Source of the DNA: Tetradesmus obliquus
Taxonomy: Eukaryota > Chlorophyta > Chlorophyceae > Sphaeropleales > Scenedesmaceae
NCBI GenBank assembly: GCA_030272155.1
Contig: CP126194.1
Span: forward strand, 4,207,501-4,271,500
Direction: 5' to 3'
DNA length: 64,000 nucleotides
Under the pieces are notes generated by a model, which did not search any database, was not told where the DNA came from, and was given only the letters and a program-made list of their open reading frames with translations. The translations under genes and the position numbers were made by a program. Positions 22,458-33,900 of this stretch are shown in pieces. Position 1 is the stretch's first letter. Each line of letters begins with the position of its first letter.

Positions 22458-24403
22458 GCACAGCATTCATTTGAATGTGTGCAGTGTGTGCTGTAGCATG
22501 TCAGAGTGGGTGTGGATGTTTGCTGTTGTTGCTCAGCAACAGGCTGTTTGAGTCTGTACACCGTCACCTGGCCGCCTGCTACAGCAGGGCTATTGGGGAC
22601 ATGTAACTAGGACGATTCCAAGCATGGTAAAAGCATAACTGCGCACCTTCAAGCAATGCTGGTCCAGAAGCCCCCCGCCCTAGGGCTCCTGGCGCCACGA
22701 GTGGGCTGAACATGCAGGCACAGCAGTCCAGAACCACGGGTTCTTGCGATAGACATACCTGTAGGCGCAAATAAGGTTTACAGGGAAGCAGCATGTACGT
22801 GCTGGCCGCAGTTGGTGCAACCTTGGTAACCCACACAAACATATTCTGCCACCAGGATGTCACTCACAACTTGTCAAGTGACTTGAACCACCCCTCACTT
22901 GTTCTCTGATTGCATGACATGAGCTACAGCCGTGCAACCAAGGCCGTCATTTAAACAATTTGTAGCTGCATCATGCACGTTCACTGGCAGTGACCAGCTG
23001 CCAACTGCAGCTGCGGCGCAGCGGTGGCAGTCATGAATAGGCCTATTCACCTAGGTGAGGCGGGGCTGCTGCTCAGATTTCGACTGATGTCACAAGGCAG
23101 CTCGGTGCTGGTGCATGGCAAAAGCACAGAGGGTGCACCAAGACACCAGAGCTTTCAGAGTATGCGCAAATTGATTACAACACATAGCACGTGAAATGCA
23201 CTTGGTGCAACAGGGAAAGGACAATCAGCTGCAGGGGCACCTCAGTGATGTGCTGTAGCATGTAGGAAGCAACACAGAAGGTGAATGGTTCTTGAAGTAA
23301 ATCTTTACAACAGATGTGATAAATGCCCGAACAGAAATTGTAAACAACTCGCCTCTTTTGTTTGTGTTTGTTGCACATGGGGGCACGCGCCGATTCACAA
23401 AAAAAATAAACAAATCAAGGTATATAGGCGAAACGTGTGGCAGTCTAGGCATGTGGCAAAACAGCAAGTGTCAATCGGCAAGTACCACAGGGGCTAATGG
23501 CCTGCCACGTGGCACTGGGCACTCATCCCATAGGGTGGGCTACAACTGTGAGAACCCCGGTTCGCATCTGCCCTTTTTTGCCTATGTATCACAATAGAGC
23601 TGCTTTTTTTACTATCGCCCCTGATAACACAGCAGCGCGAACATGGCGAGTGACGATTTTACGATGTCGGTTAGACATACACCGAACATAGCTGTGTGCA
23701 CCGTTGTGGTTATGAATCATGCACAGATCTATCGGTGGTGTGCTGGTGGGCGCTGGCGGGCGTCCAGACAGAAGTACCAGAGCAGCTGATCGAACCGTGA
23801 CTAGACACCGACGTTACCAGAATTAGATTCACGAAATTTATAGTAGCTTTAAAACTTTGGGCCTACGTCAAACTGATCTTGTGGCCGTGTTTCTGTAAGC
23901 AAGCCGGATGACCGCAAGCACGCGCGTCCGATCTCCCTCAACGGTTTTGTGACAGTGATCATCGCGATGAAGACGGTTGCGACGTCAACGGGACTCCTGC
24001 CATGAACCCGACAAGCTGTTAACAAAGATTCAGCGTATCTCAGACACAACACCGCGCCGTGTCAAGCCCTCGATCTGGCAGGTGCACCACTGCCCTGTGA
24101 TCAGCAGTACAGACTGTACTGCCGTGGCTCTTGCAAGCGCCACTCGCTCAGCGAGCAGCGGCTGCTTGCGTTGTGCTGAAGAGAGTTGAAAGTTGGAGTC
24201 TTCTACGCTCTCTTCTTAGAGAGCGGTCCTAACGGAGAGCAGAGGACAGGGCCGTAACTACGTACGTACGGGACTCCCGCTCCCGGGGGCCCCCGGAGGG
24301 TAGGGCCCCTACAATGTGCTGAAGAGCCAAACCGGTAAACTTGAGAAGACACCGCAGCCAAAAATATCAAGAGGTCGGTATGTAGCACCTCTCCCCAGCG
24401 TCA

Positions 24404-24436
<33 letters not shown>
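22458..24436 (+). mobile_element. unclassified dispersed element, copy A
   Basis: About 2 kb that matches the reverse complement of 46284-48178 over nearly its whole length. Paired landmarks are the CTCAGCAACAGGCTGTTTGA region (22530) with 48075-48105; GTTCTCTGATTGCATGACAT (about 22901) with about 47920-47940; GATAACACAGCAGCGCGAAC (about 23622) with about 47035-47055; and a hairpin CGCTCTC-loop-GAGAGCG at 24206-24225 with 46463-46482. Similarity fades on the left near an AAATGAAT motif and stops on the right at a CTG microsatellite. No long protein frame or clear terminal inverted repeats were recognised, so the class is unknown and it may be non-autonomous. Confidence 0.7.
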
Positions 24437-24438
<2 letters not shown>

Positions 24439-26682
24439 CAGACACCACACGGTGTGGTGCCACCCGCCCAGACGATCTGGGCAGCAGCAGCACACATGTG
24501 CAGCTTTGCTTGCATGTGTAGTTTCGCATCCAATGCAGTCCCTGAGGACTCAGTGGATGTGGCAATTCGTTCTTATCCGCATGTGGTGCACTCTTGTCAG
24601 CGAGTGCCTTGCTATCGCTCATGACCAGATTGCAGCAGTGCTGGGCTGAGATGCACCCGCAGCTGCTGCCGCTGCTGTCCCTGCTGCCTGCAGCAAGCCG
24701 GAAAGACGTGCTACTGGACGGCTGTGCCTGCACGACGAGCCCACTCAGAGCGCCAGGAGCCTTTAGGCAAGGGGTCCTGCTCTGGCCTTGCTTGAAGGTG
24801 AGCATTTATGCATTCACCAAGTATGTTTACATCGTGTGATGTTGCAGCAGCACAGCTGCATCGTGGCGGCCTTGCAAACAACAGCAGCAGATCATGTTCT
24901 CTGATCTTTTGCGTGTATGGACACAGGGTACTCAACCCAAGCGTGTCGTTAACATCAGATCCTGGCAGGATACAGTTGTGAAGCGAGCTCAACCCTTCAC
25001 CCAAGTTCTATGACATGCTGTTACAAGTTACAAGTCCTACGCATCAAGCAGGCAAGCCTGCTTGAGCCTATGCTCTTGCGCGCGTACATTAGAGAAGGAC
25101 AAGGACAGGCCTGGTATGGGCCCTGACATGCTGTAAAATGTAAAGTCCAATTTAGCAGCAGCAGCAGCAGCAAATGGCTGCAGGTGCATGCATGCAGGCA
25201 TTTCATGTGCTTCACACTGCCTGCAGGCAACAGAAGTCACACCACCACCCAATATACTATGATTAATCATGGTAGGCAAGTGGTAGGCAGGCAGTGGTGC
25301 CGCCACCAGAACACTTTGAGCAGGCTGTTGGAACAGCAGCGCAACAGCATTCAAAAAGACACATTCAAACAGCCCCTTGACTTCAATCTGCGACCCTGCA
25401 CACGGCTGCCAGGTAGTCCTGTGTGGTTGACTGCGAGATGTGCCATTCCCCGTGTTGTACCTTGAAGGGCACCTAGGTCGCATGTTTGTGTATCATTGCA
25501 TCTGAGCAGAGCTCATCAAGCCATGCCATCACTATGCTTCATCATAACCACCACGCCCCAGACTTGTTGAAAGATCATTTTCATACATGATGAGATGTAC
25601 CTGCCATTTGCCATATGTCATAACACACACATGAAGTCTCCATCAACCTTCTGAGAACTCCTGCTGGTCCACGCAAATCATATACCCAACCCGCCGGGAC
25701 AGCTTGCTCATGATGCCTGCGCATGCCGTCAACCCCCACCCATGTGCACAGCTGCAGCATCGGCTGCCATCAGCTGGCACACTGGGCTGATACACAGAGT
25801 TACATGCATATGTGTATGTGATGAATGCATCGCAGCCCAGCAATGCTGCGCATGTGGCACCGGCTGCGATAGCCGCAGCACTCAAGCCAAAGACAGCGCT
25901 GCTATCACCCATGCATGGCGTGGTGCTAGGCAGCTCACACTTGGTGCTAAGAAACTCCACAGATGGTGCTGCACACTGCTGCGAATGACCCACGCATGGC
26001 TCCAGTGTCGCTCCGTGGCTGCTGCTGCTGCTGCTGCTGCTGCTTCTCTGCGCCCTTCGTTCACGTCATAACCGATTGCTTGCATCAACCCCATGCATCA
26101 GTGCAACCACATAGTCTTCCATGCGGCCCACCCTACGGCCATAAACATGGCAATCACGACATGTCTAGTGTGCAAAACTATGTATTGTGCAGTATGTTGC
26201 ATCTTCATCCAGGGTCCAGCAGGGGTCCCACCTGGCCAGCCGAGTGACCCCCAACCCAGCAACACTGTTCTTGTGGTTGTATGTGCAAGTATGCTGCTAC
26301 TTTCCGGCCACCCTTGGACCCTTGGACCCTTGCTATGAAGCTACCTTCACCCTCTCCATCTTGATCATGTGCTTGGCAAATAACAAATCAAGCGCGTCCA
26401 TCGCAGACCAAAGGCGGCAGTGGCTGTAAATAGAACGGTTCTGCTGCAGGAACACTGACACCTGCACAAAGCAACTGGTGATACATAGTGCTCTCAAGGC
26501 AGGCCACACTGCACTGTGAGGCTTCCACGCTGCTCACAAATTGGTATGTACAACGTGTCCATCTGCTGCCAGCAATGCTTGGTGTCATCCCAGGCTGACC
26601 CCCTGCATGCTGGCTCACACTGGACGATTGCCGCTGCGCATGGCCTCGGCCACTCATTCAACACATCAGCTACTGTTTGTGA
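24437..26682. other. 2.2-kb stretch, no supported gene
   Basis: This begins at the CTG tract bounding dispersed element A. It has several CAG/CTG runs (for example 25155-25172 and 26020-26042) and short frames without domain features. A segment at 25020-25115 resembles 17370-17445. Confidence 0.45.
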
Positions 26683-27060
26683 TCAAGTAGTTCCTGCTGG
26701 GAGCTGCTGCTTGTCTTCCTGTGCCCTTTGCTTGTCACCAGCGGGCTTCGTTGGAGCTGCAGGCCCAGGCCCCTCCTGCTGCTGTTGCAGCTGCTGCTGC
26801 TGCTGCTGCTGCTTCTCCGGGTGCTGGTTGCCGTGTCTGAGGGCATTTGCAGGCTTGATACTGACAATCTTAGCCTTCACCGCAACTTTGTAGTGCAAAT
26901 TTCTGTCTGTAGCAGCGCCGGCAAGCTGCTTGGAAGCTCCGTGCCACACTCGAAACACCAGCATCCCAGCGTCCAGGCAGGCGAAGATCCATACGCATGC
27001 CGCCAGGATAAAGCAACATGTCAAAAGCCTCTGGTTGAGCTTAGAGTTTGATGCAGCCAT
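26683..27060 (-). CDS. candidate small membrane protein, unrecognised
   Basis: A single open frame from ATG 27060 encodes 125 residues. Residues about 10-36 are strongly hydrophobic (LLTCCFILAACVWIFACLDA) and could be a signal anchor or uncleaved signal peptide. The middle is mixed and soluble-looking (NLHYKVAVKAKIVSIKPANA). The C-terminal third is a polyglutamine run followed by a Pro/Lys/Gln-rich tail. The order (hydrophobic N-terminus, ordinary middle, low-complexity tail) is more protein-like than other frames nearby, but there is no homology I can name and no splice context. It may be chance or an exon of a larger gene. Confidence 0.35.
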   Translation of the reverse strand: MAASNSKLNQRLLTCCFILAACVWIFACLDAGMLVFRVWHGASKQLAGAATDRNLHYKVAVKAKIVSIKPANALRHGNQHPEKQQQQQQQLQQQQEGPGPAAPTKPAGDKQRAQEDKQQLPAGTT

Positions 27061-27860
27061 GGGGCTATCACAGCGGTGACACTGATGGCGAACAGGTGCT
27101 GGCTTGCGAAGGCGCTCGCATGCGGTTGTGAAGTTTTAAAGCGAATGTCGTACTAAGAGAAGGCAAGCAGGATGGCGCTGCTGCACCGGTAGCATTAGCA
27201 AAGCTGCATAGCACCCGCATGGCCGAAAACCCCATCCACGGTACCTGACGGGAGTGTTTGTTGCGTTCAGCAGGTTGGCTAACATGTTAAGAAGACAGGC
27301 TCTGATGACAGCAGTAACAAGTGTCTGCACAACACCGAACGCTGAAGCTGCACGCCAAGGTTTACTCCTTGATCAAGCTCATGCAGGCACATGCCGTGAT
27401 GGGCATGTTGAGAACAGGAACGAAGTCGACGAATACGAATGAGACCAAATGAAGGATGTCCTTGCATGAGTAATAATGAAGACAATCGGCATACCATCCA
27501 ATGATCTGCATGCTGGTGCTCTGCAAGTCCTAGAAAAGCGTGCACACACACAGCCACATCACATTGCTGACACAGCAAAGCACAAGTGCCACTGCAGTGC
27601 TTGCTTCATTTCCCAGGGTGCCAATACGTATAAAGTACTCAATCAGCAACGTTACATCTTGTGCACACGCTGCTATGAGCTGGATGCTGACCTACAAGGC
27701 AGATGTCGCCACAACCGCTGCCACACTGACTGGCAACATCCCAACCTCCAATGGCTTGACTGACAACATGACGATGATGATGACCAACCGTCGTATGCCG
27801 TGCCTCCTGCGCACTAAGCGACCTCCCCTTGCCCAACAGGCCGCACGTGCATCGCCCTGC
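27061..27860. other. intergenic, no supported gene
   Basis: A plus-strand frame over about 27476-27763 has a suggestive Cys pattern (CHCSACF and CTRCYEL) but no other support. The right part runs into the repeats downstream of PSME4. Confidence 0.4.
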
Positions 27861-27863
27861 TGC

Positions 27864-28250
27864 ATCACACAAAGTAGCTGGCGCTGCTGGTGACGCACCA
27901 TCACACCAAGTGGCCCATCGTCGCCCAGTACGCCAAGCGTGCGACCACTCGCTCAATGAATGAACCGCCCTCACACGAAGGCCGGCGCTGGCAGCAGCCA
28001 TTCGCCTGCCAGCCAACAGGCCGCACGTACATCAACCCGCTCCATCACACGAAGTAGCTGGTGACACACGAGCAAACCAAGCAGCTGACCCTTCCCCAAT
28101 GCGCCACGCGCATATTGACCACGCCCGCTCACACGTAGTAGCTGGCCCTGCTGGCGACATCCCAACGGCCGGCGCTCACCCAGCAGGCTACGAGCGTGAC
28201 AACCCGCTCCAACGCAGCCCATCGCACGCGCTCACACGAAGTAGCTGGCG
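27864..28250 (-). repeat. degenerate tandem copies of the PSME4 stop-codon region
   Basis: On the plus strand a block beginning TCACAC(G/A)AAGTAGCTGG and often continuing CGCTGCTGGTGAC recurs at about 27864, 27971, 28044, 28129 and 28232. The spacings are 107, 73, 85 and 103 bp. The block at 28232 is the authentic end of PSME4 (read on the minus strand: ...SSASYFV, stop). The others lie downstream and carry diverged copies of the same terminal codons and stop. Confidence 0.75.
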
Positions 28251-28900
28251 CTGCTGGTGACCTGTGCCAGCGCCTCCCAGCGCTCCTCACCCAGCAGCGC
28301 CCGCAGCTGCTCCAGCGCGTCCTCCTCGTGCGTGCGCTTGAACTCGCTCAGGGCCTTGCTCGCATCACGCCGCACCTGAAGCAGCAGACAGGAGACACCA
28401 GCAGACAGCATTTTCAATTCGCAAAAGCACAGAGAGAACGCTCAGCGCCGTGCTGGCGCCACAGCGCACCTGGCAGGCGGTTGTGGACAGCTGTGCAGCA
28501 GCAACCAAAAACATCACCGACAAATAGGCAAGCAGACAGCCAGCGCCCTCACCAATGGGTCCCTGCTGTTGGCAGCCGCAGCCGCAGCTGATGCTCTCAA
28601 CACCCGCCTCCCGGACAACCATCTGCAACCACCACTTACGTACAAGTATAAGTATGCAGGCCGCCCCACCCTGAGAGAAATTTGACCACGCACACAAAGC
28701 ACAGCCAGCGTCTCACCAGCGGGTTCCTGCTGTTGGCTGCCGCCACCAGCGCCAGCAGCACCTCAGGCATCCAGCCTGGCACGTCATACGGGCTGCTCAG
28801 CACAAACGCCTTCAGGCCCTGAACCACAGCCTGCGCCTCCGCCAGAAACACCGGACCCTGCTGCGCTGCAAACGCCGCAGCGCCTGCCGCATCCAGCTGA

Positions 28901-28933
<33 letters not shown>

Positions 28934-30911
28934 ACGACCGGCACGCCACGGCTGCTGCCGCGCTTGTTTCCACGGCTGCCTGGCGGGGGTATGTTGAAGA
29001 GCCGGGTTACATTTGCCAGTATGATGCGGCGCAGGGAGTCCATCTCATGTGCTGGCAGGGCCTTGATGATGCCTGAGAGGGTTGCTGCTGACAGCCCGCG
29101 TACCTCCACCTTGCTGTCCTGCAGCCGGCCCACCACAAAGGCCTGCAGCAGCAGCAGCAGCAGGCATGACACCAAGGTGAGTTTTTTGCAGAGATGACTG
29201 CATGTGATGGGAGCGAACACCAAGCCTGCTGTTTTTGTAGCAACCTGCATGCAGCCTTGAGATCACGAAGCTGCGCTTTTTTTGCAGCAGTCACTCCATC
29301 AACCCTAGCCCAGACAGGCAAGCATCCTTCACTGCCTTGCAAGCTCACACTCATCCTAAGCCATCAATCCTATCCATCGCACACAGATAGAAGCACACAC
29401 AGCAACACACACAGCAGCATCAGCGCCCCACCTGCAGCCGTTCCATGTCATCGCTGCCCAGCTGGTAGCAGTGCCTGAACCAGAACACCTGCAGGAACAC
29501 CATCGCCGCAGCCCTGCTGCTCCACGCCTCACTGCCGCCAGCACCCAGCACAGCGCCCGCCACTCCCTTCACATGCCCTGCGCCAAACAACACATACTTA
29601 TACAGCACAAATGCCGCTTTCGCTTCGCCAGACAGCTGCTGAAAGCCAGGGCCGGAGAGCTCCTGCAGCTGCAGCACACCAGGAAGCATTGCTGCTAGCA
29701 GCGGCCGCAGGGAGCCGCTCTCGCCGCTTTCAATGGCAGCAATCAGCATCTGCAGGCCCACGCCGCAATGCGTCAGGGACTGTGCAAGGCTGTCAGGACT
29801 AGTCGGGCCTGGTCTGCTGCCGTTGCCGCTGCTGCTGCCGCGCTGCTGCTGCTGCTGAGATGCATCCGCAGCCTCCACCATGACAGCATCATCGCTGTTG
29901 TCGCTCGCCCGCTGCTGCTGCTGCAGGTTGCTGCTACTGTTGCTGGCGCTGATATTGCCGCCGCCGCCGCCAGCGCCGCTGTTCTTGAGTAGCTCCAGCT
30001 GCGCGGCATGTACTGCAAAGCGCTGCACCGCCTGCTGCAGCAGCAGCGCAGCCTGCGCCCGCAGGCCTGGCACACTGCTGTTGAGCAGTAGCACCTCGCC
30101 ACCCCCTTCACCCTCCGCAGCACCTGCTGCTGCCTGCACTTCAATCTCAATGGGACTGCTACAGCCACTGCCGCCGCCGCCGCCACTGCTGCGATCGACA
30201 CCAGTGGCCGCATCTGCTGCTGCTGCTGCTGATGCAGGCAGCAGGAGGTCTGCTGGTGCTGCAAACAGCCCTGCAAGGTCACCCAAAAGTGAGCCGAGGC
30301 ACTCCCTGATTGCTGTTGGCTGCTCCACTTCAACTAAGCTGCTGACCTCTTGCATCAGTGCCGCTAGGAACACCCTGCAGGGTTTAGGCAGCCGCCGCTG
30401 GGCCCTAAACACTCCACCTGCTGCCGCCGCCGCTGCTGGCACTGCCTCAACTAGCCCGGGAGCCGCGCTGATCTGCGCTGCCGCCGCTGCTGCTGCCATT
30501 GCTGCATGTCTGCTGCCTTCTGAAGCAGACGCATCTGCCTCGCCTGCTGCTGGCGCTGCAAGGATGCTGCTTAAGTATGCATCACCAAGCGTGCCCTGCC
30601 TTCGAATTGCCGGCAAGCAGTGAATGAGGTACTTGAGGCGCTTCAGATCGCTTGGCAGAGCCCCAGAAGCAGCAGCACCTGACCCTGCAACTGCTATTGC
30701 CGTTGCTGCTGGTGTGTCGCCAGCACCGGCTGCTGCTGCTGCTGCGCCCTGTACAGCTGACATGATTGCGGACACAACTTGCTGCAGCATGACAGCAGCA
30801 GGCGAAGCAGCAGAGCCGCCGGATGCATCCAATGTTTCCACACCTTCTTCCTCCATTGCATCTGCAACAACCACAGCACCGCCGATGCTGCTGTTGCCGC
30901 TGCCGCTGCTG

Positions 30912-30946
<35 letters not shown>

Positions 30947-33900
30947 CAGCACTGTTGACAGCAGGTGGTCCAAGATGTACCTGCGGCAGCACAAAAAAGA
31001 GCAACAGTCATGCAATGAGCCTTGTCAGCTGTGGTCGTTGCAATATTAGTTGTTTCCTGCCGCGCAATGCTCACCTCACCGGCCGTGCATTTGGAGCTGC
31101 AGTACAGGACACGCTGGCTTGCGTTTGGCAACTTGTGAAGGAACAGCAGCAACCATGAAGCACACACATTCATTCAACAGCGCAGCCATGCGCTCTTCCG
31201 GCTAAGATGTAAACCATTCACCGCACACAACCAGCCCCACACAGCTTCCATCTGCTTTACATGCCAAGAACTCTGCAAACCGCCTGTTACCAGCCACCCA
31301 CCACAGCGCAGCGCTCCACGCGTCAGACATCTCCAGACTGGACCCCGCCAGCGCCTCCCGCAGCAGCGGCACAGCCCAGCCAGCAGCACCACCCCCACCC
31401 CCACCACCAGCAGCAGCAGCAGCAGTTGGCGCTGCAGCTGCCAGCAGGCCAGCCAGTGACTCAGCTACTGCTGCCACCTCAGCTTTCTCCTGGGGCCCGC
31501 TAGGGGTGGGGAATGCAGCCAGTCTGCTGCTAAGGGGTTGCTGCAGTGCTGCTGACAGCTCAGCGGGGCAGAGCAGCGCCATGAGGCGGATGAGGCGGGC
31601 ATGGGACACCTCAAAGAGGCCGTCTGTGGTGGCGGTGGGGCGGCCGCCCTCCGCGGGCCAGCGGTCGGCCCTGCCGCAGCAAGCAGAGCACGTGTAGCTG
31701 TGGGAGGACAGGCAGGGCGTGGGCTGGAGCGCATGCAGGAGAAGCTGAATATGTGCAGTGGCCGCAGCAAGTGATACAGTTGCTGTGCAGGAGCAGCAGC
31801 GAATGACGGCGCACCACCCACTGAAGCAACAGCAGACACAGCACACATGACTCACTTTTTGACCACATGACTCACTTTTCAACCGCTGCAGCCACCATGG
31901 CAGCCAGCACCTCCTCAGCGGTCATGCCCAGCAGGCCCGACAGCATGCCGCCGCTGCCGCCCAGGCCGCCGCCGTGGCCCCGGGCGCCCTTGGCAGCCTC
32001 GCTTGCGTCCAGCTTGGCGTGGTCCAGCACCAGCAGCTTGAGCAGCGCCTCGCCAGCACCTGGCTTGGACAGCGCCTGCAAGGTACAGAGTCAAAGGTTG
32101 GCAGCAGCAGTAGCAGCAGTGATAAAACACTTGTTGCAGGGAACAGCTGAGAGCGTGGGCGTGTATGCAAGAGGCACAGCTGCAGCTCGTTGACGCGCAA
32201 GGTGAACTGCCAAGCCTAAACAGGGTCGCAGCAGGACGCCTAGAAACAGCATATACATTATCCCTGTCGTTCTCGTTCTTCGCTTTATGACTCTTCGACA
32301 CTCCACCAGACACAGCCACAGGCAGTGCTCACCTGCTTCAGCTCGCCCAGCAGCGCCTCATTGCCTGCTGCCCCCCCTGCAGCCATCTGCGCCATCAGCA
32401 GCCACAGCCCCGCACCCCCGACCTGCCGCAGCAGCAGCATGTCGCTGTGCAGCAGCGCCAGGCAGTGCCGCAGCAGCGGCACCGAGGAGGTTGCGGCAGC
32501 AGGGGGAGCCGCAAACATGAGCACCATGTTGGACAGCACGCTGTAGCGCCAGTTCACGCGCGCGCCTGCAGCAGCAGCAGCAGCGGCAGCAGGAACAGCA
32601 GCAGCAGCAGCAGCAGCGGCGGCAGGAAGCAGAGGCAGGCGGGATGAGCAGGCCGTCCGGCAGCAGGTGCATCGGTCTGTTGGTGTGACGCCCGTGCGTG
32701 TCGGCCAAGGTCAAGCAATCACTCGACAGAATGCTGCTGCAGGCCCTTTGAGATCATCGTGACAGCAGCAGTCGTTGATGGTGGTGGTGGTGGTGCTACT
32801 GCTGCTGCTACTGTGTCTCACCTGGCTCAGCCAGTGCCATGAGGGAGGCCTGCAGCTGGCCAAAATCGCCTCCCTCAACAGCCAGCAGCGGCGGCAGCTT
32901 GAAGCGGGAGATGACCTGGCGGCGGCAGCAGCAGCAGCAGCAGCGAGGTGAGTGCTTTGCTATGCACCTGCGGCACAGCAATGGCGGCACGCTGCACAAT
33001 TGCAAGCCTTCCGCAGACAAGTGCACCTGCCAAACAGCCGAGAGGCATCTGCTGGCACACTCGTCCACACTGCTGTATCAAATTGCTTGGCATACGCGAC
33101 ACAGCTACAAAGCTGGGCACGGGCCCATCTCAATGCCCTCCACAAGCCACGCAGACTAGCTGACACCCAGCACCCACACCAGCATCAGAACCTGCATGAT
33201 TTGTGCTGACTGCACATATGCCATAAGCAGCACCTCCTCTGACCAATAAAAACGCACCTGCATGATCAGCATCTGGATGCTCTTCAGGCACGTGTTGCTG
33301 CTGTGGCAGCGCGACGCCATCAGCGCATACAGGAAGCCCCGGAATGCATCGGCATCCCTGAAAATGACTCGCCAGGCATCAAGGCAGCCAGTCAGGACAG
33401 TGCATGCGCCAGCCACTCGGCCATCATTCACACTCTCTTGCGCCACACTACGGCCAGCACCTGCTGCTGCAAGCGCGGCAGCAGTGGCAGCAGCCTTGGC
33501 GGCAGCAGCAGTGCTGCCGCTGCCGTCGGCTGCTTTGGCTGCTGCCGCTAGTACAGCTGCTGCTGCTGCGGTTGCCGGCTGCGCTGCGCCTGCTGCTGCA
33601 GGATCCTCTGCTGGAACCGCTGCTGCTGCTGCTGCATCTGCCTGCTGGTTCCGCATTGCATCTAGCAGCGTCACAGTGTAGAACTTCTGAAGCGCCTCTG
33701 GCTGCGGCAGCGTCACCGCCCGCACACTTGCACCTGCACTAGCGCCCGCCCCTGCTGCTGCTGCTGCTGCTGGCAGTGACGAGCCTCCAAGCCCTGCTGC
33801 CTTACCCCCAGCAGCAGCAGCAGCAGCGCCGAGCACAGGTCCAGGCACACCAGCCAATGCCGCCAGCACTTCCGGCACCATCAGCTCCACCAGGCAAGGG

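Noticed and set aside
23540-23580. CCCGGTTCGCATCTG followed by a T run in dispersed element A, resembling a pol III B box and terminator
   Set aside because: The matching A box is not evident and the motif is less well kept in copy B (CCCGCTTCACATCTG), so a SINE call is not supported.
27476-27763. Plus-strand frame with CHCSAC and CTRCYEL cysteine pairs
   Set aside because: Too short, no start or splice context, and it abuts the repeat region after PSME4. The Cys spacing fits no family I can name with confidence.
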